From positions 1 to 64,000 of the forward strand of contig CALYLX010000074.1 of assembly GCA_944990035.1 (NCBI GenBank): 64,000 nt of DNA. The letters run 5' to 3'. Positions 1-12,072 of the stretch are shown here, in pieces. Position 1 is the stretch's first letter. Each line of letters opens with the position of its first letter. Source of the DNA: Clitopilus passeckerianus. Taxonomy: Eukaryota; Basidiomycota; Agaricomycetes; Agaricales; Entolomataceae. A model generated the notes under the pieces. It was not told the origin of the DNA. It did not search any database and saw nothing but the letters and a program-made list of their open reading frames with translations. The position numbers and the translations under genes were made by a program.

Positions 1-2133
1 CAGGGTTTGGGTCAGGTTTGGTTTGCCCGGCCGTCAGTTTCTCACGGCCGCTGACATGGATCTTAATGACCTGAATGGCACGAAAGTTGATCAAATTGTT
101 CTGAGATATATTCATGAATGGTCGTCGAGTACTTTTCGGAATGATTTGTTCCATGTGAAATCTTACTTGTCCAGAGTTTTGAAGCGCAAATTGATCCGCC
201 CCCGTGTAAGGGCGCGTGCTTTTGCTCATCCAGAAGGACAGCTTCATGTCCCTGGTGTACGGAAAACTTTTCACTAGCTAAAAATAAGTATTATAGCTCA
301 TATATTATTATTTGAGTACAATGAGTAGGTTGAGGTTTGTTTGTAACAATAATGGACTTCATATGTTGCTGCCGACTCGCCACACTTTCGATCGTGAATG
401 GCCAAAAGGGGCGTGGGGAGATTGATGGTCGGGAAAACGGTACCTGAACCAGACCTCGGCTACACCAAACCAAGGACCACACCCACGATTTTTGCCCAGA
501 AACTAACCTGGAATACTTGACGACTGCCGCCATAGGTTTCTGTCTAAACCTAGCCTAGGAATATTCGACGAAATCTGCCGTCATAGCAATATGAATCTGC
601 AGCGTACTACTAGCAATGGTAGTACTCACTCGCTTCAAGTCACACACAACTTCTTGGGCCACTCCGTACTTACATAAGCGGATTCGGTATTGTGCCAGCC
701 CTAAACAAAGTTGGGCTAACCACAAAAAATTTGTTTGATGATCCTCAACATCGTCCTCATCCAGACCAACATTCAAAGGGTGAGCATTCATTGTCTGGTT
801 TCTTTACGCTTTCGAAACGATGAAAACTTTACGTTTACTCGAGTGCCTACCGTCAATTACCTAGACATTGGCACGATGACCATTTTTTGTCATAGTTACA
901 CTGATCGGTTTTCTCATGAATCCGTATTTCTTTTTCTGATTCTCTTTTTTCTTTGGACAGTCTGCTCAAACATGCTTTTAAATTGCACTGGAAGCGGGTA
1001 ATTCTATTGGCGAGGCACCCCCATGGTACGCATCTTTTCCAACGCCTCTCAATTTCTGGCATTCTTGCCTACTCGTCAAGATGAACCATTTTCAATTCAA
1101 ACTAGAGTATCTGAGAGCCAACGGCTTCATGATCTCATTTATATCTGTCAATCCACTGATCCCTCCCTCTTTGAAATTTTTTCGAAACTTGTTCTCACAT
1201 CTGCCCCTTTCAAGGATTTAACCTTCGCATTTTAACGCATGGTTTATACCTTGACGCGAAAACGTCGTTGAGCGTGTAGGCGTAGGTGAGCAAACGTTCT
1301 TTCCTATATTTCTGATGAGTAACAAGGAATTACCGCCTGAGCAATCCTATATGGGTTGACGACGACGAAAATTCCAAGGCTGTATTTTTACTAACCTGAA
1401 CCTCTTTTACCTCTTGTGTTTTCGGAATCTTCGTACTGACAACTGCCCTCATAGGACGTCTTCTACCCCGCCTTCATCTTGGAAATGGAAGTCATCGTTG
1501 ACAACGTCGAATTCCCCATCAAAGAACTGACAACGGTAAGCATCAATTTCCTCTTCATCCTTTAGCATGATGCTTTATCACGACGGTCTTCGTATATTAC
1601 TGCCGAAAATGCCCGCCACAGCTCATTTTTTCGGGCACCCCCCTCTGATTCATCTTACCTCACCTCTCGACTTAAATTTACCATACTAACTTGACTTCGT
1701 CAGGTTCCATCACCGACCCGTTCTCCCATCCACCGCGAGCACTGCCTCTCATCCCAATGCAAGGTTAGTTGATCATCTTGTATGTCCATTATAGTTTCCT
1801 TGGATGAAATACTTCAAAATAATTATCAACTAGAAGCTGTTGCTTAGCTTTGGCTTTGATTAGACTACTGCTTCTGATTTCTTGCTATGTATTCTCCTCG
1901 TTGTTGACCTTTTGCTAACTATTCATTCACCTTTAGACATCCTCAGATTTTCGTTCCGCGAAAGTACTATGCATTGTTATAACTACGACACCTACTGTTG
2001 CGTAGTGTATCAGCTGGTGTGTGAGTAGAATAAAGACGTGATTCGATCTTCAACCATATGCGTATCCGTCAGGAAGAAAATGGGACTTGGGCAACAGGAA
2101 CCTTCCCGGTTTCTTCTGAGCTACTCTTACCGG
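1..2133. other. Left-edge region without a recognised gene
   Basis: Both strands hold only short unconvincing frames. The most gene-like piece is a possible exon at about 1455-1534 (+), preceded by a CTCATAG acceptor and followed by a GTAAGC donor, whose translation includes FILEMEVIVDNVEFPIKEL. Further candidate exons lie near 1704-1761 and 1937-2005. The joined product is unknown and the phases are not firmly settled. An open frame at 23-277 (+) starts near the window edge and could be the tail of a gene beginning outside. I assign no function to anything here. Confidence 0.25.
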
Positions 2134-3854
2134 TCAGACGCGATCGAAGACACTATTACTCTTTTCCACCATCCTTTCCCGCACTTCACTAAGCGTCTTC
2201 TCTCGGTCATCCAACACACCGTTATGCGTCCCAAGCTTGGTGTCAAAGCTGGTGAAGAGTTGTACCTTGGCGCTTCGTTGATTGTCAACAAGTGCGAAGA
2301 TGAAAGAAATTTGAGGACAGACTTGACATGGTCTTTCACCTGAAGGGTTCATTGTTAATCGCTGATCCATATTATGTGGCGGGTTCAACACTCACGAAAT
2401 CAAGCATCTTTGCCCATCGCTCAACATGTTCTACCCAAATCAGCGTGAACAAAGCAGATAGAGCACGATCATGCCCTTTCTTACCCTTGGAACCAGCTAT
2501 CCATTCCTCTGTCGTACACTCCCTCCATCTTACCAACGTACGCTCATACTCTTCGGACCGATATTCGAAATAATCGTCAACATTGCAATCCAATAGCCTG
2601 TCAAATACGCGAGTAAATTGACCGTCCGTGATTGCTGAGTCTTCCTGTGGTTGCGAGGACGTGGGCTCTTGAGAAGCCGGGAAAGGAGGGTGGGGGTTGG
2701 AGGACGACGTTCGTGACTATAGGCGAATTGAGGTTGACTGCCGCGCCACCGGGGAGCTTCCGAAATTGGTGGGCTCGAGATATTCTTGACGTGGGCTGAA
2801 GGCGTGGTTTAGTCCCACTGGGTGGGTATATGCGCCCTGTATCCGGTTAGCGAGGACTACAGCTGAGAGGATTGAGTACTCACGTCCGAACCTCGATGGC
2901 GTTTTGGATTACCACCATGATCGTTCACAGAGACATCGTAATCGGGTTGGTCATTTCGGCCTCTTTTCGTTGGGATAGTGAACGGCCCAGGCATGATCCT
3001 CTCAAAGGGGTTTAGAGTTTCGTCTTGCATGAGTCCAGCCTGAGGATGGTCGGGTCTGGGGCGAGCAGGCGGTTGTCTAGCAGCAGCGGGATGCAAGCCT
3101 TCAAAGATACGAGAACTCGACATACGAGCAGATTCGGAGGGCTAGGCAGCTGTGAGGGCCCCTTCTTGAATGGGCGTCTGGGAAGGTGCAGGTATATGCG
3201 ATACAGAAGTGACTGTATGCGTCTTATTTTCGATCCTAGCCTCAGTAGGCATTGTGTTCATTATAACTGGGCCAGAAGCTTCGTTTTTGCTGGGCTTGAA
3301 GATTTGGAGTGAGGAATGCCCTCAGTTAGGAGCGGAGACTCCTCTCTAGCAGCTTGACGAGGAACAGGTGCCACAATGCCAGGCATGCCTCCTTCGCCTT
3401 GTTGACCAGAAGCCTGATGGTTCATTCGAAGAACAGGCTCACGAGGAGCGTATCTTGAGCAGGTTGGCGCACAGAGCCACGTCTTTGGGAGTCCCATTCG
3501 CACGAGCGTTGATATTGTTATTCTTCTTCCGCAATAAGGACCTAGTATTCAAAGGCTTGTTTTCCTTGCGAGGGGTAGGATCAGTCGTAGAACCATTTTC
3601 AGTGTCAGTTTGAGGAGCAGCGAGCTTGGGAACAGTTTGTCAGAACCAGAGTTAGCATGCAGAGGGTTCGATAAGTCAGGTGAGAACGTCTTCTTTGCAG
3701 GTTCAGGCTGGTCTTGTAGATGAGCAGCCCTTGAAGCTGGTCGAGAACCGGGGACAAAGGGTGCACGAGCGCTCATCCTATCGTCCGAGAGATGAGATGT
3801 GTTGGTGGTAGGAGGTGAAGAAGCCAAGGACCCGAACATCCGATTCCGATGCAA
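2134..3854 (-). CDS. ECM11 C-terminal-domain protein (multi-exon, boundaries approximate)
   Basis: The minus strand reads, in pieces, a low-complexity N-terminal half (start at 3776, MSARAPFVPGS..., or the upstream Met at 3854), a middle part containing NPFERIMPGPF at about 3000, and a conserved C-terminal part. The C-terminal part combines DDYFEYRSEEYERTLVRW and TTEEWIAGS (about 2500-2590) with KVQLFTSFDTKLGTHNGVL and REKTLSEVRERMVEK (about 2140-2270), ending in a TGA at 2134-2136. This pattern of an acidic Trp-rich segment followed by a long helical stretch with DDREK matches the fungal ECM11 C-terminal domain as I know it. In budding yeast Ecm11 acts with Gmc2 in synaptonemal-complex assembly; that role here is inference. 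The pieces need several frame changes, some with plausible splice sites and some without, so introns and possible indels cannot be separated by eye. Confidence 0.5.
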
Positions 3855-4138
3855 TGTTCAGCAGAGTTGTTTGCCTCACCCACCTTTGTACTCCTAGCCA
3901 AGCAACGGTTCTGGGTCCTCATGCAGACGTTGCAGACGAAAAGAAAACAAAGCCCCACCAGTCACGACAGTACTGAAACTGAGAAAATGCGATGCCATTA
4001 AGAAAATGCAGACGTGAATGTACTCGCTGAAGCATTAAGATATAAACAATGGATGGAAAAGTTGAAACAATATGCAATAGCCGCGCCGATAACTGGGTGT
4101 CCATCGGAAAAAGCACGAGCCGAAAAGCTGATAGCACT

Positions 4139-5770
4139 TTAGACGAAACATGCGATAGCACCTCTACCCAACCTTCCTCCTGGAGCATCTGGTTTGACAA
4201 CCAACTTCCTCTCCTTGCCCTTCCTTGTTATCGTTGGCCCTGACGGTCCTTCCTGTTCCCAGACGTCGTTGATCTTCACACTGACGTGCATGCGAGCACA
4301 GCCCTGTACGGGACATAGCCATTCGTGCGTTTGCTGAACCTTGTTCTTAGCCGCCATCGAGTTGCGCTTGCGTTTCCCAAGGTTTGATGGTGGAGGAGCC
4401 GGTGCTGGCTCAGCAGCGTCCACGGACATCATAGAAGTAGATCCTCTCGACCTCAACCGGGAGCGTATGTTGTTGTTCTCCTCCTCCACATGCCTCTCAG
4501 GTTCAGGGACTTCCTTCGCCTTGCCCTTGCGGTCTACGCTTGCGTCCGCGTCGCCCTCGTCCTCAGCCGATCTCTTCGCGGCGTCAGGGGCCGCAAGCTG
4601 CTCGAGACATTTGCCGTCAATCATATGTCCACATCGGAGAGCCCAGACCCGACGGTTCTTCGCATCGTCTCCAACGAGACCGCTCCCCAGAACAAGAGGA
4701 TCCAAGCAACGCGCGCATGCAAGAAGCGTGCTGACTTTAGTGGGCGGTGATGGTGGAGCCGCTGACTGCGAACTTGGCCCAGCCATAGGGAATCTCCGTC
4801 GTTGACAAGGTCAATGACAGTTGATTGCTCTTTGCCCTTTCCTTTACCATCTGATGTAGGTTCAGGAGGTGCAAAGTTGAAGGTGAACCCTGACTCAGGT
4901 GGCGTCGGGTGGGTGTATTCTGTTTGATAATCAATGGGAGGGATGTGACGATGCCGTATCGCTATTTCTTGCTGAGCAAAACGTCTCATTGGATGCTCAA
5001 AATCGTCGAATCCTGAGAATAGATGCTCCAGATGATCCTCTGCTTCCGTATCGCCCTGGCGACTCCGGGTGAACAACTGCACCACCCGCTGTACGGCGTC
5101 ATTGGCGCGGGAGAACCATCGTCCACCACCTTCATCATCTTGACGTTGTTGTTCAGCTCGTGCTCGTTCTCGTGCTTGAGCTTGAACGCGGTTGTTGTAT
5201 GCAAGTAAGGCACCACCAAACCCCATGGAAGGGGTGTGATGTGAAGGGGCCGCAGGTTGGAGAAGGGGCTCGTTCTGAGGTATACGTCTGTGACGGTTCG
5301 GATGCAAATGCATGCGTGAAGGCCCTGCCTGAGAACCAGCATTTCCAGCAGCCAGTTCGAAAGCGAAAGGCTGAGCATTTGGGCGAACCACAGGAGGTGA
5401 CGTAACGGAAGGGGTTTGTCGCCTCGACGGCAACGATGAAAAAGGAATTAGGCCTCTGGGTAGAGGCGGAACTGGCGGTAGATGACTGGATGAGCCTGAT
5501 GGCACCGGGGAGGAGGCGAAAGGAGCCTTGGCCGGACTCGCGTTTGAGTTCCTTCAAGCGCAGAATGAGCATGGCAGTCGTTGGGATCCGAGATCGGGAA
5601 ATACATACCTGGTAGCATAACAACATCGTCGTCGTCGCTATCTAGCAAGGAGATGGTTTCCTCCGCCGCCTAGGAGGCTGGCGAAAAGCTGTTCTTGCCG
5701 TCGAGGAGCTTGCAACGGGTGGGTCATCGAATTGATCGACGTCGATAATTTCGACGGAATTTGCGCTCAT
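4139..5770 (-). CDS. RING-like zinc-finger protein (putative E3 ligase)
   Basis: The start is chosen at 5770: MSANSVEIIDVDQFDDPP, then a 47-nt intron (5670-5716) that restores frame into an acidic stretch EETISLLDSDDDDVVMLPG, followed by a GTATGT intron from 5608. A long Pro/Ser-rich exon follows. The C-terminal part (4139-4786) has a split RING-like array: CARCLDPL, then LRCGHMIDGKCL, then a long acidic insert and EWLCPVQGCARMH. That gives the Cys/His spacing of a RING with an extended loop. A frame change at about 4768-4808 is needed between the Pro-rich exon and the RING part; a 41-nt GT...AG stretch there has the right length modulo 3. The stop is at 4139-4141. A ubiquitin E3 role is inferred from the zinc ligands only. 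A RING-like domain with an insert is seen in several basidiomycete proteins of unknown function. Confidence 0.6.
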
Positions 5771-7331
5771 ATTGCGATGAAGGGCGATGCGTCGCTCGGG
5801 AGGTCGACGGCCTATCTATAATGGTGGCCATCGCTAATAAGTACTGGTCAAGGTCGTGGTCGACGTCCAAATGTCTTTTGTCCGCTTGAACTCTGGATTA
5901 GTAAGCCCGCACAGACCCTCACGTGCAGTCAATGGCAGCGAAAATTACCGGTCACCCAAATTTGGTGCTGGACTTACCTGGATTAGACAAAGATCGAGCT
6001 GAATGGTGGTACTTTGACTAGAAACCATGCCATCGCTCCTCACAATGAGTAATTCGTAGTCGGCATCCTGCTTTGCCCTGTTTCTATCCTGGTGCCCTAT
6101 CGCTTATTCTAGTCAAGCGAGGTCATTTAGGCTTGCGCGAGTCGGAACAGTTCCTTGTGACTCCCCACGTCTTCTGCGTCCTCAGTTCGTGCAACCTGGG
6201 TCGACTTCCATAAAATCAATGATGCGATATTCCCCCTCTTTCTTTACGAGAAACGAAAACGCTGAAGAAGGTTGATCATGATGCGCCGAGGACCCACAAG
6301 ATTAGAATACAAGGACAAGTGTGCCTCGAGTCTGAGGTATCTTCAAGAAATAATGAAACGTTCACCCTTCTGACTCGCATTCACAAAGCAATCTTCAAAG
6401 AGTTTCATCGAAATCAGCGTCAGATTTTCCAAATTGTTAACGGTTTGGCACCCTCGTCGTTCCACCCATTGGTAGGCTTGAAGTTGGACACCTTTGCCTT
6501 TTCAGGAGGACCGACGCCTACATGTAAACATTTGGCTTTCTTGGTGAGTGAAAAATTCCCATATGAGGTAAATTTATTCTAAATGGCGAACCAATCCAAA
6601 CAGAAGAATTGCCTTTTGAACTTGGCGGACCCACAACTCAAAAATTGCCAAATTAGGAGTCTTTGTCACCCGTTTGATGGTATTCTGCCATAGACTTGCC
6701 TGCTAAAGAGGGAGTTGATTCGCACGTGATTCTGGAAAACTAGGTCAGGACCAATCCATCAGACAATTAATTGTGAGGCATGTTTTCGTCGCAGAGCGGT
6801 TTTACTCTAAAAGGCGATTTCTTCAGATTGAACCAAACAACCTGTCAAGCGAGTAGCCGTTCTGAGAGGTTTAAAAACCCCAAGGTTTGTGCAATGAAAA
6901 CGCCCTCAAAGACCCCATTTTCGAGGTTGGGACATCCTCCCTGCATCATATTCGACCCTTCTCAAATTTTGCATCAACTTCTGAAAGCCGTGAGGCGTCA
7001 TCTTGCACATCACGACCCTCCTCATATACTCGGAAGGTTCGTTGCCTTATCTGAGCAAACGCTGAGCATCCTCGCTAACGAGCCCTTGCCTTGTTCTTTC
7101 ATTTCCGCTTACCACTCATGCATCATTTCTGCTCCCGAATCGCGTATTTGATTTATTTGGCAACATCGTCGTGATGTCCTTTTCGGCGAATCTCGTCACA
7201 CAGATTTGTCTCCTTAATTGCACACCCACGGCGTTTTATCCTTGTTCGTCCATGTCGCAGCCGTATAACCATCAGTGGTCGTCAGCCGCGTTCTTCCCGT
7301 TTCGTATCATCACTCACCTGACGATAGTGAG
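5771..7331. other. Intergenic region, no gene seen
   Basis: About 1.6 kb between the divergently transcribed RING-like and forkhead genes. Frames at 6319-6582 and 6780-7151 (+) have no recognisable domain, no flanking splice logic and no signal peptide. The region probably contains the 5' regulatory DNA of both neighbours. I see no RNA gene or repeat in it. Confidence 0.4.
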
Positions 7332-8827
7332 ATGAGTGGTATCAGTGGCGGTTCATCCTACGGGAACAGTTCCGGCGGCGGAAACCCCCACAACAATTTT
7401 GATTTCCCGCCCGTCGGTGACACGCCGTACCTTCCGGGCGATAACCATTTTCAGACCCGGAGACATACAGGGGACTTGATCTTCCCACCGAGCAGCAGCC
7501 TGTGAGTCCTATATAGTGCGCCACCTTTTTTCTGCTTCTAACCCACCTCCTCGATCATGAAGTACGAATACGACTTCTCACAGAGTGCCGAAAGCCTTCA
7601 CCAACCTCAGCAGTACTCGACTGGGTATTCATCGCAAGATTGGAATAACCCTCCTCTCAATCAGCCGCAGCAACAACAATGGGCGATGGGCCAACAGGTA
7701 CAACAGCATGGGTACCAACAACATTATCAACAACAACCACAGCGGAGCTACCAAATGCAATTTAACGCCACTCACCCCGGTCATCAAACTATCATCCCCC
7801 TAGCGCTTCCACAACATACTTCAAACTATCCAACAGCCTCTCCCGTGTCGTCTCACTCTTCCTTCGATAGTCCTCGTAACTCTCCCGGTATTCCTCATCA
7901 TACGATGCCGCAACAAATGCACCTCCAGCAACCACCGTATCCCCAGCCTTCTCGTCAACGCTCAGCCCCTCTGCCAACAACCTCGAGGGCGTCACCCACC
8001 GACGCCGACCAACAAGAGCTGGGAGACTACTTCGACCGCAGGGTCGGCCCCTACCTCGCTCGTGAGGCTAACATCCCAGGCGGGTGGGCCCATTGGCTTG
8101 ACCCATCTTCCCGGAAGCTGGGACGATCCGAACGAGAAGCCACCCCAATCTCACAGGATCCTGATGGGCCTCGCCATCTTCGAATCTCCCGAGAAGCAAC
8201 TCACCCTTTCCCAAATCTACGAGGCGATGGAGCGGCGATTTGCTTACTTCCGAGATCCTAGGAATGGAAAAAAGTGGCAGGTACGTTTCTTTCGCGGAGA
8301 CAGATGTCCACCGTGCTAATTCCACAACATCAGCGTTCCATGCGCCACAGTCTCTCGCTCTATTCGATGTTCGAGAACAGGCAACGCCCTCTTCACGGCT
8401 CCGGAAAAGGTGGCTACTGGCGCGTCGTCTTGCCTGACCCCAACAACCCATACAAGCGTGAGCGCAAGAGGCGCGGTCAGGAACTCCCAGTTCCACTTCT
8501 TCTTACGATGACGACGAGATTTCCGAGGACTACGACGAAAGCGACGATACCTCCAGCATCCATTCTGATACTATCCCTTCTCAGACCATCATTCGTCCTG
8601 GGTACAGCAGCCGCCCTCTCTTCGGTCAGCCTTCGATGGCGGGGCCCTCGTGTCCCACACGTTCCAGCTCATCGCCTCAAGTTCCAACTCTGGGTTCTGG
8701 CGCCTACATTGGACCTCCTGTGGGCCAACGCCAACACCATCAGGTGGATATGCCCGAACGCCGTTCATTAAGAAGAGGTGACCGCTCGAATATCACCGAC
8801 TCAAAAGGCAAATCTCGCACACTTTAG
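7332..8827 (+). CDS. Forkhead-domain transcription factor
   Basis: Exons that keep frame: 7332-7416, 7455-7501, 7563-8083, 8118-8280 and 8334 to the end. Introns are 38, 61, 34 and 53 nt; the 61-nt intron has a CTAAC branch site. Residues about 60-200 are Gln/Pro/Ser-rich. The forkhead fold spans about 220-310: PPQSHRILMGLAIFESPEK, then LTLSQIYEAMERRFAYF, then, after an intron inside GKKWQ/RS, SMRHSLSLYSMFENR and GKGGYW. The intron position within WQ-(N)SIRHNLSL is a usual one for the family. Forkhead proteins bind DNA through helix 3 (here around SMRHSLS) and regulate cell cycle or development in fungi. After the domain, near 8460, the frame changes by one; a 23-nt GT...AG stretch would fix it, or an indel. 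The tail (YDDDEISEDYDESDD...) is acidic and ends at TAG 8825-8827. I cannot assign it to a named orthologue. Confidence 0.85.
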
Positions 8828-9550
8828 GCCTTAAAATGAGATCATCATTTCATTGGTCTCATGCCAATATTTTCTACTGCCTCGGTTACACTCACGCTTC
8901 CTCCATTTGGCGCCCTCCGTGGTTTATGACCGTCTCCCATGATTTCTTTTGTTTTCTTCGTTCTATCATCCATTCTCATGCTCTCTTCCGATTTCAACAT
9001 GGTCTCTATGCATTTCCACAATTTGAGCTTCTTTACGATAGATATCCGGGCATATATATCTCTAGCTGTTCTCGTCCATCTCCGTGTATTTCATATCACA
9101 ACCCGTTTTATGTATTTGTTAGTCGTGGATATTCCCCCGAAAAATATGTTTGTTATTTGAAACTGTTCTGTAGCTCGTTCTGATTCTTGTCGCCCACTCA
9201 CAGCCCCGACTCGGAGGACCTGTGGTGTTGAACGACATTGGACCTACAGAGGACTCACACAACGTGGAAGCTAAGGGGTGCGATCTGATTGACTCTCGTT
9301 CGTTTGTCCTAATGGGGCGAACTGGCCATCAGATTAGATTCCCAAATTGAGATAACGGCTGATAACGGCCAGGGAAGTTTATCGGACGATGGGATGAGCA
9401 TGCCGCCGGCGAGGCTTCTATAAAATACCTTGGGCTGCTCCGAGTCATGATATATGATTCCTGAATGTTGCTCTTCGGCTTACAATATATTTTCCTGTCA
9501 TCTTGTGACTCGCAGAATGTTCTTCAGCTGGAGGTTGTCTCTTTGCTATC
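8828..9550. other. Intergenic: 3' UTR of forkhead gene and MFS promoter
   Basis: T-rich DNA after the forkhead stop (8830-9180) gives long but meaningless frames full of Phe/Tyr/His. The remainder upstream of the MFS start has no gene. Nothing else is seen. Confidence 0.4.
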
Positions 9551-11379
9551 ATGTCGACAAGCGACGAGCGACGCGTTCAAGCCGGCCAAGGCTCAGGGTT
9601 TGATTCAGACAGCGATCCTTCAGCAAGTCTAATGGACGAGTCGCCTAGAGAGCCTGCGACGAGACAGGCTGAAGGGAGAAAGGAGAGAACGCCACTGCCA
9701 AAACTCCAGCTCCTTCTGGTTTACCTCATACAACTGGCTGAACCAATAACGGCGCATGTTGTAACACCCTTCATCAACCAGTTCGTGCGCGACACTGGTG
9801 TTACGAAGGGCAACGAGCGTAAAACTGGCTATTATGCCGGCCTCATCGTGAGTAATCCGGAGGGTGATCATTTGCGGCGTATCTACTCATTCTCGGTACG
9901 ATAGGGCTCTGCTTTCTATTTTGCAGAAGCTCTGACTGTTTTTCACTGGGGCTGGGCGTCGGATAGATATGGAAGACGGCCGATCTTGCTTCTTGGGCCC
10001 ATCGGACTGACGATTGCGATGCTTAGCTTTGGCCTCACCAAAACGTTTCCCCTTCTTGTGGTATCCCGCGCGTTCCAGGGTGTCTTCAATGGGAACATAG
10101 GTGTTTCAAAGACTGTCCTCGCAGAGGTAGTATTTCTGATTTGAACAAATTTCTCCATGCTAATTACGGGGACTAGTTGACAGACGAAACAAACATTGCA
10201 GATGCATTTGCTATCATGCCTCTAATGTGGAGCTTGGGGGAAGCGTCGGGTGAGTGCATATATCCATATTACTCTTCAACATCTTCGTGTAAAAGAACTG
10301 CTTTAGACCTTCGATGGGTGGCTTGCTCGCTGAACCAGCGAAGCGATGGCCAGATTCATTTGGCCGACTGGCTTTCTTCCACATATACCCCTACTTCTTA
10401 CCTTGCGCCGCAGCTGGCGCATTCGCACTCGTTTCTGGTATTCTTGCGTTCCTTGGCCTACGGGAGAGAAGTACGCGCATATAGTCGCCTTCTAGAGCTA
10501 AATTTTAACTCGAAGACTTTGCCATCTCTTGTGTTCCGGAGAGAAAAAAGCGGTCGTTTCTGGGGACAATGCCGATGCCGAAACTGCACTCTAGATGAAT
10601 CTGCCATTCCTGCCTACGGATCCACGTTACCCCATCCTCTCCCAACGATGAAGATACGAAGGCCGTCGAAGATGATAGCCCGGCTACCATCAAGGAACTG
10701 ATGATACAAAGTCCTCATCCCGCTCATCGTCTACATTTTCCAGGCCTTCAGCGATCTCTCGCAGCAAGTCCTCCTTCCTCTCGTCTATTCCACCTTCATC
10801 CATAACGGTGGCCTTGGAATGGAACCGTACCAAATCGGGCTGTCATGGCGATATGGGGTGCAGCGAACTTCGTTGTGCAAGTGACGCTGTTGGCGAGGCT
10901 CGTGAGGAAGTATGGGCCGAGGAGGATGCAGATTGTTGCGCATATGTGCTACTTTGTGACCATTGCTTTGTATCCTTTCTTGAATATGTTTGCACGAAGA
11001 GCGGGGAGGATAGATGGGTGGGTTTGGACTGTGATTGTGTTGCAGTTGGGTGCTAGACTCACGAATGGCATGGCGTATGGTACGATCCTTTCCATATAGA
11101 ATGGAAAGATGTGTGCTAACGCTCTCCAGGTCGATCAACATTCTCGTTGTGAACAGTGCTCCTCGAAAATCTGCACTAGGCGCAACAAACGGTCTCGCTC
11201 AAGCTGTCGGATCAGTTACCCGCTCGATTGCACCCTCAATTGCTTCATCCCTGTTCGCCTACTCTTCAGAACACAAGGTAGCTGGCGGAAATTTGGTGTA
11301 CATTGTGATCGCGTCGATGTCGCTTTGTGGTTTACGCCTGGCGTTCAAGTTGCCCAAAGAAACGACGAAATCGTTATGA
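9551..11379 (+). CDS. MFS transporter, DHA1/ZIF-like (copy 1, reading frame broken)
   Basis: This is a 12-TM major facilitator of the ZIF1/Ycr023c-like group in plasma or vacuolar membrane; the substrate is unknown. Exon 1 has an acidic N-tail, TPLPKLQLLLVYLIQLAEPI (TM1) and ERKTGYYAGLI before a GTGAGT donor. The next exons carry WASDRYGRRPILL (MFS motif A), the RAFQGVFNGNIGVSKTV helix, DETNIADAFAIMPLMWSLG, GGLLAEPAKRWP, then TM7-12 with LPLVYSTF, GGLGMEPYQIGL, LVRKYGPRRMQIVAH and ATNGLAQAVGSVTRSIAPS. The stop is at 11377-11379. It is paralogous throughout to the minus-strand gene at 19.6-21.4 kb. Oddities: a 1-nt deficit at 10841-10845 between QIGL and MAIWG, a frame change near 10700-10712 before VLIPLIVYI, and an in-frame stop in the cytoplasmic linker at about 10590. 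It may be a decaying copy or a region of consensus error. Confidence 0.75.
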
Positions 11380-12072
11380 AATTGAAATATAACCGATGTA
11401 GACATAGAACATTTGTCTTCGTGGTACACAATGCTAAAACGACAGATGATCATGGGCTTTTCCGGGGCATCCTAACCCTCCGATGGCTGAGAACGCCAGG
11501 TATGTACACTTTACGCCCCTTTCCGACGTCTGAAATGATATTGTGGTACTCATGTCAGGTCGTGAAAGGAATGGTACGAAAATTCAGGGTGGAATTCCCG
11601 AGTTAAAAAAAAAAGCCAGGACTCTCCCTCGTAACCACCGACTCTCCTTGATATGTGAAGCACTGCTCTTCCAGCATTCTGTCGCATGGACGCCACACAG
11701 ACGATGGGCCACATTGATGGCAAGAGGAAAGAGAGTTTGATCGGCGGTGCCATTGCCAAGTAAGATCAGCGACCACGTGACCTTGGTTCAATTGCGCCCC
11801 GTGAACACCTGGAATGCTCACCCTCCAGTCCCTCACCCTTTCCTAGAGCCCGCGCTCCCCCCTCTATTCCTCCTTTCCGCCTCTCCACGCGTCTCAAACG
11901 ATTCCAACTGTAATACAATAGCAACTGGTGCTGAAGAAGCCCGTAAGTCCGCAGAATTTTGTTGCGAGTTATAGCCGAGGAAGCTAATTTAAACTTGACA
12001 GAACCGCACGCTCACTACTGACGATTTCCAGCAATCTAAAAGTCTAAAAAAACTCGCAAAAAATCAAAATAA
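11380..12072. other. Intergenic, no gene seen
   Basis: The 3' flank of the MFS gene and the 5' flank of the membrane protein. It contains an A-run at 11607-11616 and CT-rich stretches at 11820-11890 that could be promoter-proximal pyrimidine tracts of the downstream gene. There is no coding frame of note. Confidence 0.35.

Noticed and set aside
1485..2005. Idea that the small spliced exons encode a mating pheromone precursor
   Set aside because: The joined product has no C-terminal CAAX box and no typical pheromone core; the exon phases are uncertain.
2038..2343. 101-codon plus-strand frame
   Set aside because: Overlaps the conserved helical part of the ECM11-domain gene on the opposite strand, which is the better coding explanation.
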